Shown: positions 18,496 to 28,358, counted from the first letter of the stretch. The stretch is 64,000 nucleotides of DNA from Bacillota bacterium (GCA_023453795.1 JAEXSP010000030.1:124001-188000), one strand, 5' to 3'. Notes: a model not told the origin generated them from the sequence alone. Program-made: numbers and translations.

Positions 18496-19107
18496 TTACA
18501 TCATTCCAAAATCAATTCCCAGATCATCACTCTGCTCTTCATCTTCTTCATCTTCAGCAAGATAGCCGGAGTCATCCAGCCCGGAGAATACAAAATCATT
18601 TTTTACCCCTACGAGCATGAACAGCTTGCCTTCGTTCTCAATTAAAAATGCCGGACTGCTTTCATAGCCTTCCCTGAAGTTAAATTTGAAGGAATAGATC
18701 TTTCCGGCGGCTTCACTTACCAGCTGCGGAAAATTAACCGCACCTTCGAGCTCATATACAGCAGTTATGCTGTGATCCAGAAATTCCTCCACCGAAACGG
18801 TATCTGTCAGTTCAATGCTGCCGGAAAAGCTTGATGGCAATAGCGTTGCAGCATTACCTTCTTTATTAACAGCCATAAGCTGTGACTTGTCGACCCAGCA
18901 GAAATGACTGTCGACGCAGCCCAGCCCGATTCCGCCCTTAGGTATTATGACAGTGCCGGAATCGTCCATGTTTACAATTTTGCATTCGTTTCCGTCATCG
19001 TCAAAAGCGGTAACCTCTGTCCACCCGTATAATTTTTTACGGTCGATTTTTGTTGGGGAAAGCGGGAATTCATTGTCTTTGAATTTAAATAACAGATCCT
19101 TGGCCAA
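18496..19107 (-). CDS. Unknown acidic protein, first gene of the MoxR/SWIM operon
   Basis: A 203-residue protein with an acidic tail (EDEEDEEQSDD before DLGIDFGMM). I prefer the TTG at 19107, preceded by AAAGGGGG, over the ATG at 19161, which would add an AT-rich stretch without a binding site. No family recognised. It opens the operon, 13 bases before the next gene. Confidence 0.65.
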   Translation of the reverse strand: MAKDLLFKFKDNEFPLSPTKIDRKKLYGWTEVTAFDDDGNECKIVNMDDSGTVIIPKGGIGLGCVDSHFCWVDKSQLMAVNKEGNAATLLPSSFSGSIELTDTVSVEEFLDHSITAVYELEGAVNFPQLVSEAAGKIYSFKFNFREGYESSPAFLIENEGKLFMLVGVKNDFVFSGLDDSGYLAEDEEDEEQSDDLGIDFGMM

Positions 19108-19323
19108 GATACAGCCCCCTTTATTAGATAGTTGATTAACATAATAAAATTTTATCATCATTCTCAGGAAAAATAAACTTCTATATGCAACAATTTACTT
19201 GAAAAAGCGGGGTATTGTTAGAAATAATTATGTGCTCAGTCCTCGCAAAAATCTCCAGACTCTTTTGATATTATGCTTGTTTTGTACTAATTTATTATCT
19301 GGCTATTATAAACTTAAATCCAT

Positions 19324-20082
19324 CTATATTCCGGTCTTCCGCATTTTATGCGTTACTTCTTCGACCCTGGCATCAATACCTGACCCGTCAAATTTCGGAA
19401 GCTTCAGCTCACTTGCGATTTTTCCGTCGCGCATAAACATAATACGCTCCGTCTGCGCAGCAACTTTTGAATCGTGGGTTACAAGCATAATAGCAGTACC
19501 CTCAGCATTGATTTCGGAGAATATGTCCATAATCTCCTGAGCGGATCTTGAGTTGAGTGCGCCCGTAGGTTCGTCGCCGAAGATGACTTTAGGGCTGTTA
19601 ATAAGAGCGCGGCATATACCTGCACGCTGAAGCTGACCGCCTGAAACCTGAGTAATGCTGCGTTTCGCAAGCTCAGCAATACTTACCCTTTGCATAAGTG
19701 CTTCAGCCTTCTCAGAAATTATTGCGGCTTTTTTACTGTTGCCTCGAACTGACGGAAGGATGATGTTGTCAAGTATATTCAGATTTTTGAGCATGGTAGG
19801 CTGCTGAAAAACAAATCCCATTTTTGTTCTGCGTATATCTGAAAGCTCTTTCTCCCTGATCGCTGATAAATCCCTGCCGTCAAAAATGACTTTTCCGCTG
19901 TCAACACGATCCATTCCGCTGAGTGCAAACATCAATGTCGATTTTCCGGAGCCCGAAGGCCCCATAACTGCAACAAATTCACCCTCATTTATTTCAACGG
20001 AGACTCTGTCAAGAACATTACGTTTTTCATTGCCCTCTCCGAACGATTTTACAATATTTTCACCGATAATAATCTTATTCAT
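19324..20082 (-). CDS. ABC transporter ATPase (MacB/LolD type)
   Basis: A 252-residue ATP-binding subunit with Walker A GPSGSGKS, signature VSGGQ and Walker B VIFGDEPT followed by GALNSRS, typical of FtsX-partnered exporters. It starts 3 bases after the permease stop, so the two form one transporter. Such systems commonly export antimicrobial peptides or lipids; the substrate is unknown. Expression is probably controlled by the tetR gene at the head of the operon. Confidence 0.93.
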   Translation of the reverse strand: MNKIIIGENIVKSFGEGNEKRNVLDRVSVEINEGEFVAVMGPSGSGKSTLMFALSGMDRVDSGKVIFDGRDLSAIREKELSDIRRTKMGFVFQQPTMLKNLNILDNIILPSVRGNSKKAAIISEKAEALMQRVSIAELAKRSITQVSGGQLQRAGICRALINSPKVIFGDEPTGALNSRSAQEIMDIFSEINAEGTAIMLVTHDSKVAAQTERIMFMRDGKIASELKLPKFDGSGIDARVEEVTHKMRKTGI

Positions 20083-20085
20083 AAG

Positions 20086-22404
20086 CTACTCCTTTATGTT
20101 TTCTGATATTTTTATTTGACCAATACCCCATCTACCGATAATTGTTGCAACAAGTACAAAAGATATCATCATTAGCGGGCAAAGAATATAAGACGAAATG
20201 GGGTTAACCGAAAACTTAAATGATGACGCTCCGATTAATGAGATACCAACGCCAGCAAGTACCTCTCCGAGAGTGTTTGCCAGGAGTGTGCCCAGAACAA
20301 TTCCTATAACCAGAACGAATACCGATCTTGTAACATACTGTACCGTAATATCCGAGTTTGTAAAACCGAATGCTTTCATTACTGCAATTGGGTATCTGTC
20401 CTTTGCTACAAGCATTTTCATTAACAACAGCGTAACCAGAAATGTTATTATCAGCGCAACGGCAACGGCAGTACGGGAAGCATCTTTGACGGAACTTACA
20501 GTCGAACCGAAGGTCTGTTTATTATATCCAACAATATCAGCAATCTTAGCAAAATCGAATCTGTCAGAATATTCGGAAACTTTTCTGCCGACAACGGACT
20601 TATCTGTAAGTTCAACATAGACAGCGTGCCACATAATATCCGCTGAATTGTCCTCGAAAGCTGCCTTTGCAGTTTTGCCGCCGTCTGTAATATCGGAATA
20701 AATTCCGCATACCGTGAGATTTTTTGCCTTGCCCCCGATCACCAGTGTTATAACATCACCGAGCTTTTTACCCAGTTCATCGGCGTTCAGAACAGAAAGT
20801 GCAATTTCGTCTTTTGTTGTAGGTGGTTTGCCTTTGAAATATTCTACAGGGAAGGTTGAATGGTCGCCAAGATCAACTTTTATATGTTCTTCCGAGCCGT
20901 CATCCTTTATTACTGTATATTTTTTTGTCGTAATCACAGTATACTTGGAGATGGCTTTGTCGTTATCCAGTGCTTTTGCAATTTCAGCAGCTTTTCCGGA
21001 AATGTCATCAACCTGCTGTATGTTGATGAGAATATCGCAATCTCCTATTCCCAAATATCTGACGAAGCTTTTAGAGGAAATAGTGTTGTATAAATTCTGC
21101 GGAACAATAATGATAAATGCTGAAATCACAATAACTGCAAACATTACGGCATAAAGTTTTTTTCTTGTAAGTACATCTTTGACACCCAGAAAAATATTAG
21201 TACTAAACAATTTGTTTTTACTAAGGCGTAAATACTTTGCACCCGCAGATTTTTCCTGAGAGGTACCGAAGCGTATTGCTTCAGCGGCGGAAATTCTTCT
21301 AAAACGCTTCAGCACTCTGTTTACATATGCAATTATTATGAGAAATACAAGCAGTATGCCGATAATTCCAAAAAGCAGTGCAAAAGATGAATTCTTGCTT
21401 TCGCCCATGTAAAGGCGTATATTTTCAAGAAGCATACCTCTGAACAAAAATGAAAGTGCAAATCCGAGAATGCAGCCTGCAGCCGAGATCGCAGCATATT
21501 TTACAAGATAAATCTTCTTTATATCTGAAATGCGTAGTCCTATAGCTTTCATAACACCTATTTCACGGTAGTCATCCTCGATCTTCGCAAGGAGCGTGAA
21601 GCGTATACACATAAATGCGATTGCAACAACAAGTGCGCTTACAAGAAGTATTACCGCAATCATCAACCCGTCAGAAATTGCATTAATCATTTTAAAAAGT
21701 GAATAGGTAATCGTCGGGCCGTTTGCTTCAAGCCCTGCGGAGGCGTATGCTGTTTCAAATGCACCAATTGACGACAAATCCTTTAGCCTGAATTCGATAA
21801 GATACTCAATGTTTCCCAGGTTTTTTATTTCTGCATAATCATTTTCACTGACAAGAAATCTCTTTGAGGAGGAGAGTGTGGAATTCATTTGTGAGTCGCG
21901 GAGAAATCCGGCAACCTTGAATTCCTTTCCGCATATCACAGCTGTGTAGCCAACCTTAGCGGTACCGTCCTTCATATAGCATATTGGAACATAAATATCA
22001 CCATCGGATACATTTATGACGTTTCCGTCAAGGTCGAGAAGATAGTCAAATTTTTTACTCTGCGTGCATAAGCCGTTGTCCTGAACATTGTCCGCAAATG
22101 AGCTTCCGTTAATTGTAATCTGCGAGCCGTCAAGATTGAGAAACTCAAGCACCTGAAATTCATCGACATTGCTATTGCGCTCGGCAAAAGCAGAAAGCCG
22201 CACGGTATCGACTTTACCCGAATGCATCTGCATAAAATGAGGTGTTTTTGCTTTGCTCATAAGTGTGTCTATTGAGCCCAAAAGATTTACGGTGAGTATT
22301 GCTGCAAGAGAAACAAGCATGGCAGCTGCAGCGACAAATATCATTGTTGTAAGACTTATCAGTTTGCTCTTTAAAATGTCATTGTGGATTATTCTGTAAT
22401 ACAT
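20086..22404 (-). CDS. FtsX-type ABC transporter permease
   Basis: A 772-residue permease with an N-terminal membrane segment, a large extracytoplasmic domain, and two FtsX-like blocks (about residues 240-400 and 640-760), the two-block arrangement of large FtsX/MacB-like permeases. Its start overlaps the end of the tetR gene by 16 bases, and the ATPase follows. Function inferred: export or extraction of a molecule from the membrane. Confidence 0.9.
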   Translation of the reverse strand: MYYRIIHNDILKSKLISLTTMIFVAAAAMLVSLAAILTVNLLGSIDTLMSKAKTPHFMQMHSGKVDTVRLSAFAERNSNVDEFQVLEFLNLDGSQITINGSSFADNVQDNGLCTQSKKFDYLLDLDGNVINVSDGDIYVPICYMKDGTAKVGYTAVICGKEFKVAGFLRDSQMNSTLSSSKRFLVSENDYAEIKNLGNIEYLIEFRLKDLSSIGAFETAYASAGLEANGPTITYSLFKMINAISDGLMIAVILLVSALVVAIAFMCIRFTLLAKIEDDYREIGVMKAIGLRISDIKKIYLVKYAAISAAGCILGFALSFLFRGMLLENIRLYMGESKNSSFALLFGIIGILLVFLIIIAYVNRVLKRFRRISAAEAIRFGTSQEKSAGAKYLRLSKNKLFSTNIFLGVKDVLTRKKLYAVMFAVIVISAFIIIVPQNLYNTISSKSFVRYLGIGDCDILINIQQVDDISGKAAEIAKALDNDKAISKYTVITTKKYTVIKDDGSEEHIKVDLGDHSTFPVEYFKGKPPTTKDEIALSVLNADELGKKLGDVITLVIGGKAKNLTVCGIYSDITDGGKTAKAAFEDNSADIMWHAVYVELTDKSVVGRKVSEYSDRFDFAKIADIVGYNKQTFGSTVSSVKDASRTAVAVALIITFLVTLLLMKMLVAKDRYPIAVMKAFGFTNSDITVQYVTRSVFVLVIGIVLGTLLANTLGEVLAGVGISLIGASSFKFSVNPISSYILCPLMMISFVLVATIIGRWGIGQIKISENIKE

Positions 22405-23045
22405 AAGTCGCCTCCGTTTCCGGTGCCAAGCCTCTGAATAATGTTCATAAAACTCCCGCTTTCGGCCCCGAAAAGTCTTTCGGTGTTATAAACAAATGCT
22501 TGTATGCGGGAAGTACGTTCCTCATTTGTCATTTGAACCATATCGTCATCAAAAACTGCATTTGCGTATGCTATAACCATTTCCATGCTTTCATAAGGGA
22601 ATGGAGTACTGAAAAGTCCCTTTTCTATGCCCTCGCGGATTATGTCCGCCAGTATCGGTGTAACACCGTTCAGTATGACCTTTTGTATTTTCTGATGCAT
22701 GAGTGCATTCTGAGGCTTATGTATGTGCTCCATGATTTCCTTGCTGCTTTCGCTGCTTATGTTCAGTGCCATTACTACACGTATAATTCGTTCGTTTACA
22801 GGTATGCTCTTGTCTGAGGCGATCATCTTTGCTTTGCCTAAAAGATGGGTATTATACCGATCAATCAGTGCGTCCATAATATCTTCCTTCGACTTGAAGT
22901 GATAATACAGCGTTCCCCTCGCAATTCCTACCTTTTCGAGAATATCGTTTGTACTTGTGCCGTCAAAGCCTTTTTTACCAAAAAGTTCATCTGCAGCATC
23001 AAGTATCTCGTTTTTCCGCTCCTCCGCTTCTTTTACAACTCTCAT
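22389..23045 (-). CDS. TetR-family repressor
   Basis: A 218-residue regulator with an N-terminal helix-turn-helix (GTSTNDILEKVGIARGTLYY, about residues 29-48) and a variable C-terminal ligand domain. It heads the ABC transporter operon and probably represses it and itself, releasing when it binds the transported compound. A matching inverted repeat lies 22 bases upstream of the start. Confidence 0.92.
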   Translation of the reverse strand: MRVVKEAEERKNEILDAADELFGKKGFDGTSTNDILEKVGIARGTLYYHFKSKEDIMDALIDRYNTHLLGKAKMIASDKSIPVNERIIRVVMALNISSESSKEIMEHIHKPQNALMHQKIQKVILNGVTPILADIIREGIEKGLFSTPFPYESMEMVIAYANAVFDDDMVQMTNEERTSRIQAFVYNTERLFGAESGSFMNIIQRLGTGNGGDLCITE

Positions 23046-23067
23046 TCTTAACCTCTCCCTTGTAATA

Positions 23068-23082
23068 GACCGACTGTCTGTC
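23068..23082. promoter_or_regulatory. TetR operator candidate
   Basis: GACCGAC-T-GTCTGTC, an inverted repeat with one mismatch per arm centred on one base, just upstream of tetR. Size and position fit autoregulation. Confidence 0.6.
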
Positions 23083-23147
23083 GATTAATACTAACATATT
23101 TATTTTTTGATGTAAAGTTGCCTTTCATAAATCCATGTATTTTAGCA

Positions 23148-23176
23148 TGTACAGATTAGCGTAATGACTGTATAAT
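23148..23176 (+). promoter_or_regulatory. Promoter candidate of the GH9 cellulase gene
   Basis: TGTACA at 23148 and a perfect TATAAT at 23171 with 17-base spacing. It leaves a leader of about 75 bases before the ATG. Confidence 0.5.
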
Positions 23177-23255
23177 TAAATAGACAGCAAATATTTTACA
23201 TTGTAGGGAAAAAGTATGACACCAAAAGGTGTATTTTGTAAGGAGTTGATATTTA

Positions 23256-25436
23256 ATGGGAGAGAATAATTGGGGGATAGCGCATAAGAAATTTTTCCGG
23301 GTATTCGCAGTACTTGTAGCTCTTACACTGCTGCCTTTACTTATGGTTCAGCCGGAAGTGCAGGCAGCTTCTGCGCCGCGTACGGGGGGATCTTACTATA
23401 ATTATGGTGAAGTCCTGCAAAAATCCATCCTTTTCTACAAAGCCAACCGTCTCGGCGACCTGCCGGATAATTACATCCTGCCTTACAGGGGGGATGCGGC
23501 TATGACCGACGGTAAAGATGTCGGCCTTGATTTGACAGGAGGTTGGGCTGATGCAGGTGACGGAATCAAATTCACACATCCCATGTCCTATGCTGCAGGC
23601 CAGTTAGGATGGGCTGTATATGAATACCGGCAGGCCTTCGAAAAATCAGGGCAGTTGGATGACATTCTAGATGAAATCAAGTGGGCCACAGATTTTTTCA
23701 TAAAAGCACATCCCAGTCCGGACGTATTGTACTATATGTGCGGATATGAGGAATCCGACCACTCCGTTTGGGTGCCTCACGAACTTCTTGATTACAGGAC
23801 AGACAGAAAATCATTTAAGGTTGATCCGACAACCCCCGGTTCTGATGTAGCCGGGCAGACTGCAGCCGCGCTGGCAATTGCATCTATTATATTTGAACAG
23901 ACCAATCCTTCATATGCAGAAACCTGTTTGACACATGCCAAGCAGATTTATGACTTTGCAGACAAGTATAGAGGGAAAAACCCTCTCAAATCGTTATATC
24001 CCTCAGGCGGATATATGGATGACCTGGCATGGGGAGCCGTTTGGCTTTATATAAAGACGAAGGATTCCACCTATCTGGACAAAGCAAAAGCCGCTCTGCC
24101 TGTTGAAAAAATCGGGGGCACACACACACATTGCTGGGATGATGTCAGCTATGGCGCAATATTGAAAATAGCCCAGCTTACTAAAGACGAGAATTATGTG
24201 AAAGCGGTCGAAAAGAATCTGGACTATTGGATGCCGGGAGGAGGAATTACCTATACTCCTGGAGGCTTGGCATGGTTGTCCCAGTGGGGCTCCCTGCGTT
24301 ATGCTTCTACAGCGGCATTTTTAGCATTTGTGTGGTCTGACGACAAAACTGTAGGGACAGTTTCAAAAAAACAGGGATATCATGATTTCGCAGAACGTCA
24401 GATCAATTATGCTCTAGGGGACAACCCACGGGAAGGAAGCTATGTAGTAGGGTTTGGCGCTAGCGCCCCTGAACATCCCCACCATAGGACCGCACACGGT
24501 TCATGGGTAAGTATGCTGGATGTGCCCAAATTTCACCGACATATCCTTTACGGTGCATTGGTAGGAGGTCCGGGGTCGAATGACGCCTGGAAGGATGATA
24601 TAAAAGACTATATGCTGAATGAAGTGGCTACCGATTATAACGCAGGTTTTGTTGGTTCTGTAGCCAAAATGTACGATATGTACGGCGGCGAACCGCTGAA
24701 AAACTGGCCTCAACCTGAGGATTTCAGATCAAAAGAAGATAATCTGACCGAATACTTCGTTCGGGGCTGGATACAATATGAGGGCTATGGAGCGCTGAAG
24801 CTGTTGTTCCAGATCAACAACCGTTCGGCTTGGCCCCCGACAGTGAAGGATAAGCTGTCTTTGCGTTACTATATGGATCTCACCGAGGTATTTGAAGCAG
24901 GGGGTAAGGTAGAAGATGTTGAGATTTCACTTGATCAGAGCGAAGGAGCAAAGCTTTATGGCTTGAAACAATACAAAGACAATATTTATTATTTTACGGT
25001 AGATTTCTCCGGAACTCAGATTATGCCTGGGGAGTGGCAAATGTGTGAAAAAGATGCCACTGTGTCGATTAAGTATAAAAATAATGTGGGTTCGAACCAG
25101 AACGACTGGTCCTATAAGAATTTGACCGGATCGCCTGACTTTGATGCCGTATCCTTTGCAGGAATGACTCCATACATACCCGTTTATGACGACGGGAAGC
25201 TTCTGTGGGGCGAAGAGCCGCTTAAAGAAATTACCTACGGGGATTTGAATGATGACAAAAATGTTGATGCTTTAGACTTCGCTATGCTGAAGATGGTGTT
25301 GCTGGGCAATAAGCCTGAGGGCCTGAATTTATCGGCAGCTGATGTAAATACTGACGGTAAGGTGGATGCTTTGGATTTTGCAGTATTGAAGAGTTATTTG
25401 ATGAAAATTATTAAATCACTGCCATATACGAATTAA
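23256..25436 (+). CDS. celG: Cellulosomal GH9 endoglucanase with CBM3c and dockerin (Cel9G-like)
   Basis: A 726-residue secreted cellulase. Signal peptide ends near VQA (residue 37). The GH9 catalytic domain has the DAGD motif (D99, D102) and the proton-donor glutamate E456 in NEVATDYNAGF. A CBM3c-like module follows (about 510-650), then a type I dockerin (about 660-725) with two repeats reading DALDFA. Length and GH9-CBM3c-dockerin order match C. cellulolyticum Cel9G. It hydrolyses cellulose while docked to a scaffoldin, which is not in this window. It stands alone with its own promoter and terminator. AAGGAG precedes the start. Confidence 0.92.
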   Translation: MGENNWGIAHKKFFRVFAVLVALTLLPLLMVQPEVQAASAPRTGGSYYNYGEVLQKSILFYKANRLGDLPDNYILPYRGDAAMTDGKDVGLDLTGGWADAGDGIKFTHPMSYAAGQLGWAVYEYRQAFEKSGQLDDILDEIKWATDFFIKAHPSPDVLYYMCGYEESDHSVWVPHELLDYRTDRKSFKVDPTTPGSDVAGQTAAALAIASIIFEQTNPSYAETCLTHAKQIYDFADKYRGKNPLKSLYPSGGYMDDLAWGAVWLYIKTKDSTYLDKAKAALPVEKIGGTHTHCWDDVSYGAILKIAQLTKDENYVKAVEKNLDYWMPGGGITYTPGGLAWLSQWGSLRYASTAAFLAFVWSDDKTVGTVSKKQGYHDFAERQINYALGDNPREGSYVVGFGASAPEHPHHRTAHGSWVSMLDVPKFHRHILYGALVGGPGSNDAWKDDIKDYMLNEVATDYNAGFVGSVAKMYDMYGGEPLKNWPQPEDFRSKEDNLTEYFVRGWIQYEGYGALKLLFQINNRSAWPPTVKDKLSLRYYMDLTEVFEAGGKVEDVEISLDQSEGAKLYGLKQYKDNIYYFTVDFSGTQIMPGEWQMCEKDATVSIKYKNNVGSNQNDWSYKNLTGSPDFDAVSFAGMTPYIPVYDDGKLLWGEEPLKEITYGDLNDDKNVDALDFAMLKMVLLGNKPEGLNLSAADVNTDGKVDALDFAVLKSYLMKIIKSLPYTN

Positions 25437-25454
25437 TTTGCAGATGCAAATATA

Positions 25455-25496
25455 AAGGCTTTCAGAAAATAAAATTCTGAAAGCCTTAGTTTTTGT
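25455..25496 (+). terminator. Terminator after the GH9 gene
   Basis: Perfect 13-bp stem (25455-25467 with 25475-25487) with a T-rich tail. Confidence 0.9.
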
Positions 25497-25515
25497 TTGT
25501 TGGGGTATAATAAAT

Positions 25516-26085
25516 TCAATTATTAATTTTGAAGAATATCTTCATTTCATCTAATTGTTCATATGCATATAAAATTTCCTCAATGTTAAAATGAGGTTTA
25601 AGTTCTCTTACATCGGATGCAATTTCATCGCTTAATATTGACCACCCATTACTTATGTATTTTTTGTACATATAAATTATTGTCGATCGTAATTCTAAAT
25701 CCCGTGCAGTCATGCCACTAAAAAGTTTAAGGACTTCTCTTATTTCCTGCTGGTATTTGTTTAAGAAACTTTCAGCCTTTGAAATATACTCTTCTGTTTT
25801 GGATGAAGGCTCTATACTATAACCACCTGTTCCAGAACACACATTATATAATTTTACTGCATCAATAGCTTCTGAATAGTCTAAGTCTGAAAGGACATCT
25901 GCAGAGTATGGTCCATATGTATACAATGAAAAATCATAACCACATGGTACTTTAAAGACCTCTTGTAAAATGAATAAGTATTTCATAACTGCAGTTTTAC
26001 CGAACTGAGTTGAACTGTGTTCAAATTCTTTGGATAATCTTGAAATAAGGCCTACTTTATTCCATAAATCATTAATAGAATCCAT
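25516..26085 (-). CDS. YwgA/Panacea-like protein
   Basis: A 189-residue cytoplasmic protein. The stretch MKYLFILQEVFKVPCGYDF followed by SLYTYGPYS resembles YwgA and the SocA/Panacea domain (a TYGPYS-like motif). It starts 1 base after the stop of the HD-domain gene, so the two are translated together. In Bacillus subtilis ywgA also follows the HD-domain gene ywfO. Panacea-type domains are proposed antitoxins; here it may control the HD enzyme. The family call rests on motif memory. Confidence 0.6.
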   Translation of the reverse strand: MDSINDLWNKVGLISRLSKEFEHSSTQFGKTAVMKYLFILQEVFKVPCGYDFSLYTYGPYSADVLSDLDYSEAIDAVKLYNVCSGTGGYSIEPSSKTEEYISKAESFLNKYQQEIREVLKLFSGMTARDLELRSTIIYMYKKYISNGWSILSDEIASDVRELKPHFNIEEILYAYEQLDEMKIFFKINN

Positions 26086-26086
26086 C

Positions 26087-27406
26087 TTATCGCTTCCCCT
26101 CTAAATACTTCAATATATTTTCTTTTGTCAAGTGTTTTTGACTCTCCTTAACATATATTCTCTTTTGCTTTATCGGCTGCATTGTCTTTACAATTGATGA
26201 TTTTTTTGATAAAGGCTCAAGTTTTTCACTCTTTTCATTTGGATCACAAAGTATCATTATATCCTCTTTTCCTGTTTTGTACCAGGATTTTTCTGGAGAA
26301 TCATCAAAACTAATATCACCTTTAAAATGTTCATATAGATCTCTGAATTTTTCTAGGTCTTTATCATCAGGAACTTCTGTAGTTTGGTAAATGCATCTAT
26401 CATGATTTCTTTCAAGAATAATTCTACCATTTTCACCCCCATAACCTTCTTTCAATAAACCAAACATCTTCCAGTCATCATAATCAACATACTTTTTCAA
26501 ACCTTCTTCGCCTTCAGGTGTGGGAAAAAATCCAGTTTTATCACCAGAGGAAGACAAAATGGTTTTCATAGCCTTTTCAACGTGATGGTCATATGAACGT
26601 CTTGTTTTATGAAAATAGACTTGAGCAAACATTTGATATCTTGCTAAAACCAGACTTTCCGCTACGTGCCATCCACCCTCCTCAATTACAAGATTTGTAC
26701 TTGAGGTTTCCAAGTCTGTGCCAATACTCATTGTATTAACTAGTCTATTTTTATCATATATTCCATAATTTATCCCTAAATGTAGCGAATCCCTTAATAA
26801 ATAATCCGCCCTATCTGCATCTAGTTGGCTTGAAATAATGTTTTTCCATATGTGACTTCTTTTAGTTTTTACAGTTTCATCACCAATTAGTGCAGTTACA
26901 TCTTCAACCTTAATTTCGTAATTTTCATTTTCCTTGTGGTTTTCTATAATGTCTTTGAAAAATGTCTTTATTATAGCTATGCTATAATCTTCATGAGAAA
27001 ACCTATTATTTTTGCCTTCTTTGTATCGAGGATGTCCTAGAGGTATGTATGGCATTAATTCTTCACCCGCATGAGAAAACGGTGAGTGACCAATATCATG
27101 AAGTAATGCAGCAAATCGAATTTTTCTCCTATCTTTTTCAAGACCATAATCGTTGAACCCAAGTACATTATGTAAAAAATCTCGTCTCTTTTCTATTATA
27201 TTATTAAAAAATAAAGTAGCAAGGTGCATAACCCCTAGTGAATGTTCAAGTCTAGTGTGATTTGCTCCTGGGTATATCATATCTGTTAAAGATAGTTGTT
27301 TTATTCTACGTAACCTTTGAAAAACCGGATGGTTAATAATTTCTCTTTCCCAATCATCATATGTAATGAACCCATGAAGTATATCTCTTGTTTCGTATAC
27401 ACCCAT
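26087..27406 (-). CDS. HD-domain phosphohydrolase (YwfO/SAMHD1-like)
   Basis: A 439-residue protein with the HD-superfamily metal site: H in RLEHSLGV, HD in ALLHDIGHSPFSHAGEE, and a later D in DADRADYL. The opening segment VFQRLRRIKQLS is typical of the dNTP triphosphohydrolase-like subgroup that includes B. subtilis YwfO and enterococcal EF1143. It probably hydrolyses (d)NTPs, which could control nucleotide pools or limit phage. It has a basic C-terminal tail. The start is the GTG or ATG near 27406. Paired with the YwgA-like gene. Confidence 0.8.
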   Translation of the reverse strand: MGVYETRDILHGFITYDDWEREIINHPVFQRLRRIKQLSLTDMIYPGANHTRLEHSLGVMHLATLFFNNIIEKRRDFLHNVLGFNDYGLEKDRRKIRFAALLHDIGHSPFSHAGEELMPYIPLGHPRYKEGKNNRFSHEDYSIAIIKTFFKDIIENHKENENYEIKVEDVTALIGDETVKTKRSHIWKNIISSQLDADRADYLLRDSLHLGINYGIYDKNRLVNTMSIGTDLETSSTNLVIEEGGWHVAESLVLARYQMFAQVYFHKTRRSYDHHVEKAMKTILSSSGDKTGFFPTPEGEEGLKKYVDYDDWKMFGLLKEGYGGENGRIILERNHDRCIYQTTEVPDDKDLEKFRDLYEHFKGDISFDDSPEKSWYKTGKEDIMILCDPNEKSEKLEPLSKKSSIVKTMQPIKQKRIYVKESQKHLTKENILKYLEGKR

Positions 27407-28052
27407 ACTGAACCCTCACAAGTATATATTTATATCTTATCGAACAACCGTTCTCTTGTAAATGGTTTTAGGAAATTATTTACAAAAATTATCCATAAAA
27501 CACATTATTTAATATTATTTAATATTATTTAAATCAAGTAACATTTTTAACACTAAATGAAAAATATCTGATATTAATATACTACCACTTTAAAATTACA
27601 AATTCAACCATTTTACCCTACATGCTCTATTTATTTGACAATTAGTTTATATGGATATAAATATAAAGAAAAAGGAGATAAAAATTCTACACTAGAGGAG
27701 TAGGAATTGCTTATCAACTACTGTAAGAGCCAAAGGATCGGATATTATTTTAACATTATTTACCGGAGTTAGATTGGAAAAAAAGGTGACAGTTAACCAT
27801 TTAATCAATTTACTATTTTGTAGGAGAAGCAAGAAGATCAGGGCTTGAAGGATTCCTGCAACTCATTTATTCAGAAGAATACCTATAAACATTTAAAGCT
27901 ATATGATAGGGGCCACTTTTTATCATAACTAAATACCCTCCTACATATATATTAAGTAGGCAATGGCATATTCTATTTGGCAGTGGAGCTTTAACGGCGT
28001 ATATGGCTGGGCTCACTGTCAATTGTCAGCTTATATATAGGGGGGACACGGG
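27407..28052. other. Intergenic region, 646 bases, possible gene remnant
   Basis: AT-rich DNA. A TTGACA at 27635 with a TATAAA-like element follows, and AAGGAG near 27672 looks like a ribosome binding site, but the frame after it closes within a few codons. A 23-codon fragment ending at about 27889 has coding character (FVGEARRSGLEGFLQLIYSE) but no start. It may be decayed coding DNA. The last part presumably carries the spoIIID promoter. Confidence 0.35.
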
Positions 28053-28304
28053 TTGAAAGAGTACATTGAGGAAAGAGCAACAGACCTGGCAAATTACATT
28101 ATTGAAAAGAAGACGACTGTCAGAGCAGCTGCAAAGAAGTTCGGGATAAGTAAAAGCACTGTACATAAGGATGTAACGGAGAGACTGGTTCAGATAAAGC
28201 CCTCGTTGGCAAACATAGTGAGGGACGTTCTTGAAGAAAACAAAGCAGAAAGACATATACGCGGAGGTCAGGCAACAAAAGCAAAGTACCAGTCAGGTAC
28301 ATGA
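28053..28304 (+). CDS. spoIIID: Sporulation transcriptional regulator SpoIIID
   Basis: An 83-residue helix-turn-helix protein (TVRAAAKKFGISKSTVHKDV, about residues 23-42) with the family's basic C-terminus. It switches genes on and off in the mother cell during sporulation under sigma E. The start is TTG at 28053 with GGGGGGAC upstream. The gene lies directly before an mreB/mbl homologue, the order found in many Bacilli and Clostridia, and ends at its own terminator. Confidence 0.93.
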   Translation: MKEYIEERATDLANYIIEKKTTVRAAAKKFGISKSTVHKDVTERLVQIKPSLANIVRDVLEENKAERHIRGGQATKAKYQSGT

Positions 28305-28330
28305 TAATTTAAAAACTTTCTATTTTAAGT

Positions 28331-28358
28331 AAAAGCCGTATTCGGCTTTTATTTTTTT
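28331..28358 (+). terminator. Terminator after spoIIID
   Basis: AAAAGCCG/CGGCTTTT stem with a TATT loop and a run of T. Confidence 0.9.
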
